Assembly (NCBI GenBank): GCA_910591455.2 | Contig: OU342806.1 | Location: 16,684,841-16,748,840, forward strand | From: Pholis gunnellus | Lineage: Eukaryota > Chordata > Actinopteri > Perciformes > Pholidae | Length of the DNA: 64,000 nucleotides | Direction: 5' to 3' | Part shown: positions 39,501 through 52,962 of the stretch, in pieces | How the letters are laid out: every line of letters begins with the position of its first letter | How positions within the stretch are numbered: the stretch's first letter is position 1 | Notes under the pieces: generated by a model | The model's database searches: none | The model's input: the letters and a program-made list of their open reading frames with translations, nothing else | Told to the model about the DNA's origin: nothing | Made by a program: the position numbers and the translations under genes

Positions 39501-40761
39501 ATATTCGAAAAATGAATTAAACTGGAGACTATTATACTAGATTTTCAGACTCATTAACAGTGCCTGCAGGGGAGACGACTGACCCTGTGTGTGTTTGACT
39601 CTTATTAAACCATTTCACTTCATGTTCAATGAGATTACAAATGACTGTGAACAAGCTGTCTGTCTAAAAATCTACGGCACCTCTGAATTTTGAATATACA
39701 CGCGAGTGTTTTCCATTTCCACACACTATAACCTCTGTTATTGTTATAGTTTCTCACCGCGGATGTCCACAGGATGCAGCTGTGTTACGGTGGTGCCACG
39801 GCTCCGTCACATCTCTGTCACACTTATCTGTGGGAAGCTTTTCAAGTGTAGTGTGTCTTCTTTAAAGTGGCTTTTGTTTCTAAGAGTCTGCCCTTTTCCA
39901 AACAGTTTCCAATGACGGCTTCTCAGATGGTTCTGTGCAAGCCATCTGGCGGGCCATGTTATGTAAAGATAGCATGGAGGAGAAAATAGCAGTGTGCGAG
40001 AGGCTCTGCTCACAAATTTGGTGAACATCGCCACGCTGGGTTAAATGGCATATCCACATGGATACTTTGAGAGGTACTGGGCCTTCACGATGAATTAACC
40101 ACGTGAAACGATTCTATACCTTGTGTAGATAGGTCACAAGTACATTTTTATTTGGAATCACCCTAAAACTAAATGATGCGGAATGACGTCAAATGAAAGT
40201 TGGAACAAGTAGTCCTGCGTCACTGGATTTATGTCACCCATCATCTGTCCGTGTGAGCAGGGACAGTTGTTTGCAGGGGTTAAGAAGACAGCAGAATATC
40301 CATGCCGCGTTTTCACAAGGATAATCCGCTGGAAGATTACACAGCAGTTTGAAAGATGATTTTAACAGGAGGGGAGATTACATCTGGAAACAAACCCTAT
40401 CAGTCGGCGTTGTAAACTGCCGGCTAAATCTCAAAGGACAGAGAGAAAATTAATTTCAGATGACCTGTTTGGTTTACATCTGCGCACAGACCACAGAGCT
40501 GCACGTTAGCGGGGGGATTGGAGGAGACGGATGAAAACCCCTGGGCAATACACATCTGTATGACACTGCCTGCATCAATTTGACTGAGAAATGTGGATCA
40601 AATGGTATGCGTCATGGGCCAACAGACTAACAATATGCATGCACTTGGTTGGAGATATACCACACACACACACATAGACCATCTAACCAAGTAATATGTA
40701 TTTATATGACTGTCTGCATACTTCGGTATGCAGTTCAAATGTCACATCATAAAAAAGAAAG

Positions 40762-40762
<1 letters not shown>
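36580..40762. other. Non-coding stretch, no gene recognised
   Basis: AT-rich in general. A patch at about 37260-37560 has higher GC and CpG, but no credible exon was found. No transposon termini were identified. Confidence 0.5.
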
Positions 40763-40837
<75 letters not shown>

Positions 40838-40851
40838 GCACACGCACACAC
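40763..40851. repeat. Long (CA)n microsatellite
   Basis: About 89 bp of CA with CG interruptions at its right end. Confidence 0.97.
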
Positions 40852-43809
40852 CTTTACATGGGGACATTCAAACCACACAAGCTCTCACTTGCTCACATGC
40901 AACTCCATGTAGTCACACACTGACTCACTGACACACTCAGCCAGACTCCGAGCACCCACAGTACTAAAGCTACAGGCTAAATGTGTTTAGCGACTCCTTT
41001 TACTCAGACGCCTTTCCGCGCGATATGGCGGCTAATGCGATATAATTAAGACTGCGCGGCAGACACACGTTTTCAGGGCTGACACACAACTAGAGGGCAA
41101 AAAGTCCCTTCATTCTGAGCGCAGAGAGATGATGAGGGTACTGAGGGGAAATGGATGCAGAGCAGCTAGGAATATGTTGTCGATGCAAATCAGCAGTGGA
41201 AGTAGGCATGAGTGTGCAGGGGAAAGTATAATGTATAGGAGCCTGAGTGCCTGCTTCACAGAGATAAAGAAAAATGTCATAGTATAAATGCACTATTTAG
41301 CCAACCTCCCTTTTGCTTTGTAGAAACCTCATAACACCAAGTTGTGCTGCTCAGGAGACTCGCTGCTTACAGTTTTGAAAATGTGCTTGTTGCAGCACCC
41401 AATGTGAAGATTTAATGCTTTCTCTCATTATAAATGTTGTACCTTTATACTGTTTGTTGGTCAAAGTAAGCAATTTAAGGACGTCACTTTACACTCTGTA
41501 AACTTGTTATATATATTCACAATTGTATGTTTATAGGCTATATGTGTATGCATGACATAGATTAGAGCCAAATCAATTGCAGGGTGTTTTCATCTCTAAA
41601 CTAGAGTGTGGTGATAAATGCAACAATAGAGATACAAGGTTTCAGCTGCAAACAGACATGATGTAAACCTATCTTTAACTTTGTCAGTCGAGTAAAGGCC
41701 TTTAGGTGGCTAAAGGTGGCTTTAACCTTAGTTTGCCAGGCATACAACTCTCCTTTTTAAAATCATGAAGAATGGGATGCAGTGCTATGCAGAGAGATAT
41801 GAGGTTGTACGAGTGCCCAAATAGAGACAAATATAAACCTGGGTAGTACTGCTGTAATCTCTCCTTCATACTCAAAAGCCTCTCATCTGTGTTGGCAACA
41901 TGTTGAGGATGCCCATCAAGGTACTCGTGACCTTCTTTGTCATCCAGATCAGAGTGCATAACAATCTTAGGGTTTATTTTAAAACGTACAGTGTTTCGGA
42001 GTGGTATCTCAAGAACTCCTAAACTGGATTTTCATATTTTCCCTTTATGCCTGGCCTCCTGCCTGAGTGGATACAAAGCAACCCTCACTGACTACAGATA
42101 CAAGTTTATTTTCCAAATCTCCTTTTATGGCATTACTGACACAAAAATTAAAACCAGATAAGAAAAAAAACAAATAAAGTTTGCATGAATCACACATCTC
42201 CCGGCCATTAGATCAAAGCACTGGATGTTGCATGTCTAACTTTGGTAGAAAACGGTTTTTATTCATAAATATTGACTTCACTGTCATGCATTAAATGATA
42301 ACATATGCTAATTCAACACAAAATTGGATTCCTTCTTCAAGATTTGAGTTCGCAGAGAGTCACTATCTCCAAAAGCAAGACAGAGGAGAGGGTAGATGTA
42401 AATAAGTTCACCCAACTCAATATCTCCAGGCTACACTTTTATTTCATTCATCTCCTGCTACATATTCATCTTCTAACTTTACCCATCCCCAACGACTTTT
42501 CCCTTCTTTTCTCCATCCATAATTTCTTCATTCCGCTGACCCCATTGGTCTTTTTGTCCTCCGACTCCTTTGATGACTCCCTAAATGTGTCTATCCCCTT
42601 TCAACCAATACACTTATCCTCCTATTCTGCATCTATCAGCTCATCTCCTACATCCCCACATCATTCACCCATCCTTCCCTCCCCTTATTCCACATGGCCC
42701 TATTATCATTTCAAAGAGGGAGAGTGGGCTCATGTGCCGAACAGCCTTTCCTTGAAATATGAGGATTTTAAATCAGGCTCTCCTTGAGCGGTCAACAAGG
42801 GGCTAGCTGGTTTATCATGACAGATGCAACAGGAAAGGCCATGTAACACAGACAGGCCAGCTCGGAGCAGCATATGATGGTTCCGGCAAGCTCTCCAGTA
42901 ACACAACAGTATATCAATTCCACACATTCAGAAAGAAGAGAGACGTTACTTGCAGGACTAATCTTTTTTCAGAGGGCTTTCAATGGGCGATCTATTATTC
43001 TTGGGAAAATTGTATACTGCACCAGTTAACAATCATTTTCTATATTTTTAAGCTTTTTCCAGTTTTGTTAAAAGCACAGCTGCCGCTATCTGGGGACAAG
43101 TGCCAGTCAGTCTCAACTCCAAATTCAACTGATCATCAAATTTAAGCTCAGCAACGCAGGTGTTTTCACTTGTTCTGATTAAGCCTCTTCTCTGTGCTTT
43201 CATAGTTCACCTGAGCAGAAGGCTAATCAGCCACATGAAATGAAAACACCTGTGAGGGTTTATAGGACGAGGTTGTGCTCTGTGTAAAGAACTGGCACCC
43301 ATTATGAGGATGTTATGAAAGTTTGTCTTGCTACATGTGGTAGTAGTCTAGTTCAAGAAGTTGAATCATGAATTGTTTTGATGATGAAGCACTTTCTGTT
43401 GGCCAGCGGCTGAAGGATTACATGGTGAGACGTAACTGACAGTCTACTGTACATTAAAGGGAAGCCAAATTACTGCAAAATACGTAAACAATGTATCTAG
43501 AAAGTCAGCATCCAGGACTATTTTGGAACAGAGTTGTTATGCATTGACACAAGTGACACATACATTTCTTCTGATCTGACTCCACCATTGACAGGAGAAC
43601 AATAACGGTTCTTCTCAATAATAACCACTCGGTTATTATTATTTTTATTTATTTTGTCGAACCATTCATCCACATCGACGTCCTCTGTCTGCTGACTTTT
43701 TTGCTCTATGTTAACATCACACGTCTTCGGACAATGACTTCTGTCCACAGGGACCAAAGGAGGATGTATTGTGACAGCCACTAGAGGCTTTGTGAATAGA
43801 AACAAACTA
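40852..43809. other. Non-coding stretch
   Basis: A 160-codon plus-strand frame at 42305-42787 lies over a pyrimidine-rich tract (about 42420-42720) and is Ser/Pro/Leu/His-rich, so it is not credible as a gene. A minus frame at 43518-43805 has a somewhat protein-like reading but includes a TTATTATTATTTTTATTT low-complexity run and no domain. Confidence 0.5.
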
Positions 43810-44280
43810 ATTTAATTTGAGGACATTCTAGCCGGCAACCTCCTGTTCTGAGAAGTGAAGCCAATGTGGAATGCCTTAAACCTGCATTCTCTCTACTGGC
43901 CATCAGGGGGCGACTCCTCTGGTTGCAGTAAAGTCAGATTGTACAGAAGTCTATGAGAAAATGACTTTATTTCCTCAGTAAACACTATGAACATGACTTT
44001 ATGGTCTCAATCACTAGTTTCAAGTCTTGTTCGATACAGCATGATGTTCCTTTAGTAAAGTATGGTCCATTTAGATATGGTATGCTTTAAGGCTCGGCTA
44101 CCTTGTGATTGACAGGTTGCAACCCCTACCAGAGCTGTATACAGCGTCTCTACATCACTCCTCCACGGTCCAAATATGGTGACTTCTTTTCGCTGGTTGC
44201 AAAAAAACAAGATGGCCAAAATGCTGAAATCGAGGTGACATCACGACGACTTTGTGCACTTCTTATATAGAGTCTATAGG
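43810..44280. repeat. Interspersed repeat of a type common in fish
   Basis: Contains CCATCAGGGGGCGACTCCTC, then ..GAAGTCTATGAGAAAATGAC.., and ends near ..CTTATATAGAGTCTATAGG. I recognise these phrases as belonging to a short repeat family seen widely in acanthomorph genomes. No coding capacity. I cannot say whether it is SINE-like or a MITE, and the borders are approximate. Confidence 0.5.
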
Positions 44281-44753
44281 ACGTGTGCTGAAACAACTGA
44301 CTCTCTGTGATTCACCAATATAATTCCCCGCTATAAAAAGGAATAGATAGCTTGGGTCTTGTCCTGCAGAGGGGGAGTGTTGAGAGGGAGGGAGTTTTCT
44401 GGCAGAAAAGTACAGACCCAGATCATCTTTTGTGAAATAACCCACAGTTTCTTAATCCCAAACACAAAAACAATGCTGGGTATTTATTCACACACATAAA
44501 TACATGTTGATGACCCAAGACCCTGACAGCTTCAGAGGCTGTGTTTGCCTTTCTGCTTTGAGTCGGACAATCGCTCAAAGCATGGCAGTGTTTCCAAAGC
44601 ACAAAGAAATGCATTAACAGGGCCACAGATGTTAAACATATATGTCTGCAACCTAATCTTCTAAGATTTATATGGAACAATTCTGCCTCGGTGACGTCCG
44701 TTCAATGGTCCATTCAGCAGCAAAAGGAAAAGCTGTGGAGGTCACATTGGTGA

Positions 44754-44756
<3 letters not shown>

Positions 44757-44808
<52 letters not shown>

Positions 44809-44817
44809 ACACACACA
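44757..44817. repeat. (CT)n microsatellite with CA tail
   Basis: CT array with one CG interruption near 44789, followed by a short CA array. Confidence 0.95.
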
Positions 44818-44823
44818 GTACCT

Positions 44824-44905
44824 ATATAGATATAGACTCAAGCTGACACTCTCACTCTCTCACAGACACACACACACACATATAGATATAGACTCAAGCT
44901 GACAC
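44824..44905. repeat. 26-bp direct duplication inside a compound microsatellite
   Basis: ATATAGATATAGACTCAAGC plus TGACAC occurs identically at 44824-44849 and 44880-44905 (period 56 bp). CT and CA dinucleotides separate the copies. It reads as a recent tandem duplication of a unit containing part of the microsatellite. Confidence 0.92.
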
Positions 44906-45431
44906 ATTTGCATCTTTAGCTTGTGTGACCCCTTTTCCTCAGTAAATTAAGGTGTTGATCTTGACAGCATGAGAGTGTGACTGACATATGTAGTTGGGCC
45001 CTGAGGTTAGCATGATGGCCTTGTCCCTTGTCGCATCTTTGTTGTCCCCTGCAGCACGCTGTTTGTATGTGTTCGCATGTATGAAATGCCCTTGTGTTCA
45101 GGGACCTCGGTAGCATGCAATGAGTGTTTTTCATTTTATTTTTTTCTGTTGACTTCACAGCAATGGGGGTTGGCTTGTGGGGGTAAAAGGACTCTGCTTC
45201 AACCAAAACAGTCTCTCACATACATACATACACACCGCTGGGCAGGTATAGGTCGATGAGTAAACAAGATTGCGATCTTTGCATGTCACATCAGAGTGAC
45301 AGCCACAAAGGACACGTCGGCACTGTCTGCACTCGTCAACGACTGACATTTAACTGAGGCGCAGATGAATTGGGATGAACCATAACGACACATGCACGCA
45401 CGCCACACCTTTTGCAACCAAACGCACATAC

Positions 45432-45434
<3 letters not shown>

Positions 45435-45498
<64 letters not shown>
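45435..45498. repeat. (CA)n microsatellite
   Basis: CA array of about 64 bp. Open frames across it on both strands are artefacts. Confidence 0.97.
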
Positions 45499-45501
<3 letters not shown>

Positions 45502-47813
45502 GCATCCACTGTCCTCCAATGCCTCTTTTCACAGACACTTTCACTCTTCTCTTCCTCAACACTTTCCACCACGATGCCAACTTTTTTAGTTTTCTGCTGC
45601 CCAACCTTTACGTCTTACAATAAGATGCACTCACTTTCCTTCCTTTTACAATCATTTTACTTCCTATTCATCTGATCACATCTGTGTTTGTGGTGTGGTA
45701 GTATGGAAGAAAAGTAGATATGCCAACTTCCAATCTCTCTCAGAGAAACCTCCATCATTGCTAGCTCGTTTGAGCTCTACTCTGTTGCAGGATGAAAAAC
45801 ATGATTCATCTAAAAATACTCTTACTCCTCATCTATTTGTGGTAGACTCTGACTTCATTGCCGTTGCTTTTCCAAGGAAGACCTTGACAACATGTATCTT
45901 TAAGAGATCCTTATAGCTTACAGGTGGAAAAATCAAAACCTGACATTTTTTCCAGTAGCACAAAACAGATGAACTTTTTGTTGCTTCTCTAATTCCATCT
46001 CCACTGCAGCAATATTTGAATTAAAAGAAGCCAATGTTCCCCAGTGTAAATACAATTATTTTTGCCTTTGCTTCTCTGATTGCCAGAAGGCTGATTGTAC
46101 TAAAGTGGAAAGATGAAAGATCACCCTCCTACTCTCAGTGGATAAGATATCTGATGGTGTTTGTGCAGTTACAGATGATCAGATTTACTTCAAAGGCTTC
46201 CACTGACAGATTTTATAAAAACGGACAACTGTACATCACCCAGAAACTATAGGTTAGATAGCGTAGTGTGATTTAGTTTTGAAGTGCAGCAAAATACTAC
46301 TGACTATATAAGATGTATAGTATATGATTGATCAAAACCAGCCCATGATCAAAACAGACATTCATGAAAAATAGATATGTATTAGATCACACTATTATTA
46401 TTTTCAGTTTCCTTAACATTTTAAATAACTTTTGCTTATCTGCTTTCCCAAGAAAATAACACATCCGAAGTGTAGTGTGTTATTGCAGCGAATCTAGGTT
46501 GGTAGACAAGAGGAGAATCCTGTCTTTCATTTGATAAAATGAAATTCAATGTCATCAACAAGACACACATTTCTATTTTGATGTATTCCAGCTGCAACAA
46601 AAACATAAACAACTTTAATGGTGAGATATCTCAAAGCAATCAAATCCTGTCATGTATAGAAGACCATGTTGCTACTGGCAATCTTAGTCAAACAGTGAAG
46701 AATATACTGTACCGATAATCTGTCAAACACAAATTAGCATTTAGATAAAGTTGTACAGCTAAGGCAGATATTATAGTTGATAGATGTGGCTTTTCTTTAT
46801 CAGCATGCAGCAGGACAGGTGGGTTCCTGTTCATGTGTCTCATCTCGTGCGTCTAAGGTTTGCTTTTGTAGCTTACGTGGATGCTTTGTGCTGTTTAGTT
46901 CCACTGAGATCAATGATCCCTTTTTCAAGGATGACCTGGCAGCGACAGCAGCAACACATGTAGTTAGACAGTAAAAGAATGTCAAGAGAGATGAAGAGCA
47001 GGGAGAATAACAAATGCTTCTACAGGTTTTTCTTTCCTTTAAAGTTACCTGAAAACCTGTTGCCAAACTTTTTATGTGAGTAATCTAACATCTCCCTCTG
47101 AGTAGTTTAAGTGCACAGAACCCTTTGAACATAATAAATCAATGCGGGCAGCGTAATGGCACTGGGAGTAAAAAGGTGATAAAAAATTAAGTGGTAATGA
47201 AGTGATCTTTGCGGAGCTTTATGGAAAGTGATAAAAGATCAATTATTTTCACAACCCTGTTCTTTCTTCGACGTAATAGAAATACCAAGAAATCATCTCT
47301 CACCACCTCCCTTTCGAGTGTGTAAGAGTACCAAGGTTTTCATATTTTATGGATCTGTGTGAATATGAAGGAGAGATGGAGTAAGAAATGAAGAGAAAGA
47401 GGCTCAGGGCTGAGCCTTTAGAGCACCCTATATGATCCTTGTTTGAAATTACATATCCACCACTACTGTCTGATGTGATTGATTTTCTCTGTCTCATTTT
47501 ATTTCTCCATCTGCTGCTGCACTGGCCTCTCAGAATATGTGACAGCGCTACAGGTCCATCTGTCACCTCAACAAGTCCTGCTCACAATCCTGTTTCTCTG
47601 TCTGTGTCGGACACTACGACACACCTCACTGTCTCTCTCTAACTTCCACTTTTTTTATTTAATTAAAAGAAGAGTGAATTTAAAAATAGTGTTTACATTT
47701 GTATTTTTTTACATTTAAACACAATTCACTGGCAGGACTAAAAACAATAAGTTGCCAAAACACAACAAAGATACTGTACTCTACTGTGATACAAACAATA
47801 TTGGCAATGTATA
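45499..47813. other. Non-coding stretch, no gene recognised
   Basis: Pyrimidine-rich just after the CA array (to about 45670), otherwise AT-rich with no recognised feature. Confidence 0.55.
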
Positions 47814-48182
47814 CAGGACTGTCTCAGAAAATTAGAATATTGTGATAAAGTTCTTTATTTTGTGTAATGCAATTAAAAAAACAAAAATGTCATGCATTCT
47901 GGATTCATTACAAATCAACTGAAATATTGCAAGCCTTTTATTCTTTTAATATTGCTGATTATGGCTTACAGCTTAAGAAAACTCAAATATCCTATCTCTA
48001 AATATTAGAATATCATGAAAAACTATACTAGTAGGGTATTCAACTAATCACTTGAATCGTCTAATTAACTCGAAACACCTGCAAGGGTTTCCTGAGCCTT
48101 GAAAAACATTCAGCTTGGTTCAGTAAACTAAATCACACGTATGGGGATTATCACAATATTCTAATTTTCTGAGACAGTCCTG
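47814..48182. mobile_element. MITE with perfect 35-bp terminal inverted repeats
   Basis: The left end 47814-47848 (CAGGACTGTCTCAG.. to ..GTGATAA) is the exact reverse complement of the right end 48148-48182. TA dinucleotides lie directly outside both ends (47812-47813 and 48183-48184), consistent with the TA target-site preference of Tc1/mariner elements. At 369 bp it has no transposase and must have been moved in trans. A decayed internal copy of the motif (TATTAGAATATCATGA, near 48004) is visible. It resembles a non-autonomous family that I recall as widespread in fish. Superfamily assignment rests on the TA flanks and length only. Confidence 0.9.
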
Positions 48183-48784
48183 TATATACACAAAGCATTA
48201 TCAAGTTCATGAAAAATTCCTTCACTTTCATCGACCAGATGTTTGCCTCAGTGAACTGATGTTGAATTGTGAGAACAATGGAGTTTATTGTTCAAATTCG
48301 GGAAATGTCTAATGAATGTCATTTGACATTTTTTTCAAATATTTTATTTGCAGTGTGGTCATAGTTCTGTTTCACTGAGAGGACTGTTATATTGAAACCT
48401 GTCTTCTTTTGGTTGTGCTAAAGTTGCTAACCTAATTTGGCTTCTCTAACATAATGAAAGCTAAACCCGCAACTTACCACCACGACACGACCATTTCCAT
48501 GGACAGATAGTGTCAGGCTTTTCCTTTCCACTGAGTGTGACACTGGAATGATGTGCAGCATGTGGGCTTAGACATAGGATAGTGGGCCTGGAACTGCATA
48601 TAAACCCAAATGTTTGCTTTTGCTGCTGGGGGATTTCACTGAAACGCTTGAGGAGATTCAGCAGATTTGATGGAAGACGGAGTTAAAGCACACAGACTTT
48701 GGTGCAAAAGTCATATGCAGTGTGGTTGTGCAACAGAGAGAAACATGGGGAGAGAGAGAGAGGAAGAGAAAGAGAGAGGGAGAA

Positions 48785-48787
<3 letters not shown>

Positions 48788-48865
<78 letters not shown>
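48788..48865. repeat. (GA)n microsatellite
   Basis: About 78 bp of pure GA, within a wider purine-rich tract starting at about 48745. Confidence 0.97.
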
Positions 48866-48867
<2 letters not shown>

Positions 48868-49799
48868 TTTGCAGAATCAAAGAGAATCAGAGAGTGAAAA
48901 GGGTTTAAAACATCTTATTTTCCTGCTCTTTCTTCTGTGGTATACTTCATTAGAATACCTTTCAAATTGTCCACGAAACACATTTATCCGCTAATATTTG
49001 AATTTTAATTCACGCTGGTTTGTAAAGTGGACACTTGATCATGCAGATGAACTGTGTGCTCAGTGATATCACGAATCAAACCAGTTAGTGTCCTCATAAC
49101 CATACACTGGGCTCTTTCTGTAGCTTGTTACTTACACGTACTTCACTTTCGCTGGATGTGACTTTCATTGAGATTGTTACCAATTATGCTAATTCTGAAA
49201 TTCTACTTGACAACAGTCACCAGTGCAGATGCAGTGCGTTGGTTGCAATTCACCCCCAGCGCTGAAGCTGTATGGAATCTGCTCCATTGTCATGAAGACG
49301 GATGAGGACGACGGCGGCCACAGAGCACATCGTGTTGCTCCTTTAATTGAGATGTTTGCTCGCAGCAGCACACTCCCAACAAACTACTGCGAGCACAGCT
49401 GTAATAATCGATGATTACTCACGCTAAGTGAATTATTAGGCTTGCTTACCAAAAAACTGGATAGATTGCATTGATAAAATCCAGTGTTCCAGTGTGTAGG
49501 CAGGTCTAATCCTCGATAATGTGTTGAGAAAGCGAAACACCTGCAGTTGTTCCGTTCTCTCTGCTCTTCACACACTCTTTTCTAGTTCCTTTCCTCATAT
49601 TTCTTTCTCTCTCCTCCTTTTCCCTTGACCATTTTTATATGTAGATAAATCAGCTGTGCACTCATATTGGGATGAATAATTAATTCATGTATATGATATT
49701 AAACCATAGGACACTGCAAGGAAATGCTTAACCCTGTAAAATGATGAGGGAATGTTTCGGCCTGCAGAAGCCAGCATTTGCTTGCTGAGTGTGACGACT
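48866..49799. other. Non-coding stretch
   Basis: No gene recognised. The part around 49285-49450 mixes a CpG-containing segment with AT-rich TAATAATCGATGATTA-like sequence. It could be regulatory but is unsupported. Confidence 0.4.
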
Positions 49800-50115
49800 C
49801 AGCCCAGTCACAGAGAAAAAATGTTGGCATTGTTCGTTTCTGCAAACCACGGATACATTGTACGTTGTTACGCCACGTGGTTACATTATTCTAACATTTC
49901 TTTCTGACCTTAACCAAGTAGTTTTGTTGCCTAAACCTAACCAATCGTTTCACCATGTTAACCACGGGTCATTGTGTGTTTCTGCAAGTGGGACACGCGG
50001 CTGATAGGAAATGTATTCATGAAACGTATTTTTGGCTCAGAAACGTCGTCATTCAATGTATCCTGTAGTTTGCAGAAACGTACGATGCTGACATTTTTTT
50101 CTGGCGACTGAGCTG
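49800..50115. mobile_element. Non-autonomous DNA transposon, 48-bp imperfect inverted repeats
   Basis: The left end 49800-49847 (CAGCCCAGTCACAGAG.. to ..GTTTCTGCAAAC) aligns over its full length with the reverse complement of 50068-50115 (CAGCTCAGTCGCCAGA.. to ..GTTTCTGCAAAC), about 80 percent identical. The interior (..CCTAAACCTAACCAA..) resembles a repeat I recall from fish genomes. There is no coding capacity at 316 bp and no clear target duplication, so the superfamily is open. The repeat-arm divergence suggests an older insertion than the element at 47814. Confidence 0.75.
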
Positions 50116-52002
50116 GAGGACCCCGCTTCCTTTGGCTGCTGGGCTGGCTGTTTGCCTTTGTGTTTTATGTTGTAGGTGTGGTCAGGTTGTTGTTTAGTGA
50201 AAACACCTGCGCCTGGTGTTCTCAGTCCTATAAGAACACACCCCACCTGTTCCATGGTGGGAAGAGAAAGGGGAAACTCTTGTCCCTGCGCTCCACGCTG
50301 CCCCTCCTTGTTTTTATGTTTACCACACAACACTTCACTTGCTATTCTTTCATTCATGCAGCTGTAATCAAGATTGCAATTGTGTGATAGGTCAACATGT
50401 AAATGATGATTAATATGACTCTGAACCTGAGTACTACAAGCTAATGTTTGCTGCCACATCTCCGACCAATGGTTTAAAGAAGAACTAGTCATGGAGACTA
50501 CTTAGCCTGTTGCACAATGTCTTCTGTGGCTCTGGAGATGCTTTGTCAAGTCTGAGAAAATAACTTGAACACTAAACATTTTTAACAGAAATTCTGTGTC
50601 AAAGAATTTGAAAGACATTAACCAAACAACGAGATTCAAGAAAAAGATGCCATTGGTTGCATTTTGGAAAAGGACCCATACTTGGGTGAGGAGTGAGAAG
50701 AGGATGTAAAAACCACTAAAAACAGAAAACTGAAAGAGAGGAGGGATGGAGAGACAGAGAGAACTAGAGAGATGTGATTAGATTCCTGAGAGCCAGGAGG
50801 GTATATCCATTTCACTTGTCACCAGACAGTCACACAGTTTTGGCCAATGAGAAACCGACACAGGCTAATTGCCAGTTAGGGAGCCTGTCAGTCATCTGCA
50901 AATGCCGCCTGAACCTAATTTGCAAAATTTCTCTTATACGCTGCCATCCTGCACTGGATAACACTCTACGGCCAAAGTGGAGGTTGTGTTTTCGTTGTCA
51001 CATTTGACTTTGTTGGACAGCGATTACCCTCCAGTCCCAATGTCCCCGTTTGAAATATTCCCATCTTCTTGTGTCTCGTTTGCATTTGTACCCGCATGAG
51101 TGAATATGCATGTGTGCGTGTCAAAGTGTGGACGCCCTGGTGACTAGTGGCTGGTAATTGAGAGGAGGGGCTAATAACATCGGTGTCAGACAGGCCTCCA
51201 TTATTAGTGCCTTGTTACACCGGCTAAATGCTGGGAAAAACACACGCACACCCTCATACACATCCCATTCTAGGTTGTTGTCTGTTGTGAAAGGTAATGA
51301 GGGAAAGGTGAAAGGAGGAGGAAGTGAACAAAGTGAGTGAGCAAGTTAAATAATGACATGTCGTGTTTGTGTGTGTGTTTAAACACACCTAGCTGCGTGT
51401 GACAGGTTGCACTTGCAGCACTTGTTTTCAAATGATGTTGTCGTATGAGTGTGTAACAGATGCACGCAGATGCAAATGTGCCCTACCCTATTTTTCTGAT
51501 TATGCAACAAAAGCACCCGCCCCCATAGCTCCCTGCCTGCCTATCAAATAATGTCATCTCAATCTTCCCTCGTGACCTCCAAACTGCAAAATCACTGTCA
51601 CCCCGACCATAACAACTGTTTATTTAGACGTCTAACTGTGATGGGTGCACCCTCATTACATAAACTAGAGTGAAACAATCTGACACTAAATGGACTTCGG
51701 GGGGGGAGGGGATGAGGCACAGCCATAAGCGTGTTCACAGCTAACTGGTCAAATTATGATTTTTTTCTGCCTCCAGTCAAATTTGCATTTAAAACACAAA
51801 ACACACACACAGAGGAGGATGAGAGAGACATTTAAATAGTCTCATCGAGATGCAAATTGTATACCTCTTTGTATTAAAGCACTATTTATAATCGTATATA
51901 TTTCCGTTCCAAAGAAAAAAAAAGACAACTATACGATTATATATATTGCTTTATTACAAAGAGGTGTAAAATCTGCCTCTTGATATATACTCCGTATGTG
52001 CC
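50116..52002. other. Non-coding stretch
   Basis: A 147-codon minus-strand frame at 50049-50492 overlaps the end of the transposon at 49800-50115. It has no recognised domain and is rejected as a gene. A short purine tract lies near 50730-50770 and a G run near 51700. Confidence 0.5.
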
Positions 52003-52003
52003 T

Positions 52004-52034
<31 letters not shown>

Positions 52035-52035
52035 T

Positions 52036-52069
<34 letters not shown>

Positions 52070-52080
52070 CATATATATAT
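52003..52080. repeat. (AT)n / (TATACA) microsatellite
   Basis: Alternating TA array with CATA and CACA interruptions. It is highly self-complementary and cruciform-prone. Confidence 0.94.
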
Positions 52081-52916
52081 GAGCACAATAATATTTGGGA
52101 GGCAGATTAAGAATTAAGGGAGAGGAAATGAGAAAGAACAGAAACACACACATTTGAGAAGAAGCATGCCTGTAAAGAATTTGTAAAAGTTTTTAAAACG
52201 TTTTTGTTTAATACTGTTTTCTCTTCTCTTTTCATCTCTGTTGCAGATCAAACTGGTAGTTGCACTGCCGTGTTGTTTGAAGCATTATGATATTGACTGA
52301 GATATCTGCTGGTTTCTTTGTGCCAACAGACCTCAACTTTCAGCTATCCACTGCTGATGGTGGTACACGTACACACAAAAAGTTGTACACTCAAAGTAAT
52401 TCGCAAGGGTTGAGGCATAAAAACTTTTTACGGCTTTTCCACAGACACACATGCCAGTGCTGACTCAAGCGCAGGGCCAAGGGACCCGATTGTGGCAATA
52501 TGATGGTATTTCTCCTCAAGCTAACCATCACAACTCCTACAGTTGCTCAAAACTCTTCTTGTTGCTCAGCAACGAGGTTTGGCTGACACAAGGATGACAG
52601 GCTTCTGGTGTTTCTTGTTGTCATGACCATTGAGGCTAAGGATTTGGAACAGTGGATATTTCTGGTTGTGTTCCAGTTTATTGGCAGAATAAAAGCTTTA
52701 AATGGTTTAAATGGTAAATATTTGCTTCCAGCTCAGCCACTTACTGAGAAACCTGGATAATAGATTGACACATATGTGCTGTATATATACGTGTAATTTG
52801 TATGTTGCATATTACACCTTTAATGCATATCCATTGACCCATAGCCTCTACGAAGCATTCTTGCAGGTTATTGATTTGCTTTCACCTGCTTAGGCTTCAC
52901 AACATTGAGCTCTTTG

Positions 52917-52962
52917 TATATGCCAGTTTGATTTGGTTGGTATATGCCAGTTTGATTGGTTG
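52917..52962. repeat. Tandem duplication, two units of about 23 bp
   Basis: TATATGCCAGTTTGATTTGG plus TTGG (52917-52940) is followed immediately by a copy with one T fewer (52941-52962). Confidence 0.9.

Noticed and set aside
42305..42787. 160-codon plus-strand frame
   Set aside because: Covers a pyrimidine-rich tract. Composition is Ser/Pro/Leu/His-biased without domains.
43518..43805. Protein-like minus frame (..PVDRSHCPKTCDVNIE..)
   Set aside because: Opens at a TTG, contains a low-complexity Asn/Lys run from TTATTATT sequence, and I recognise no family. The splice acceptor at its start is weak.
48751..48900. Charged Arg-Glu repeat protein
   Set aside because: Translation of a (GA)n microsatellite.
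50049..50492. 147-codon minus frame
   Set aside because: Runs into the inverted repeat of the transposon at 49800-50115 and shows no domain.
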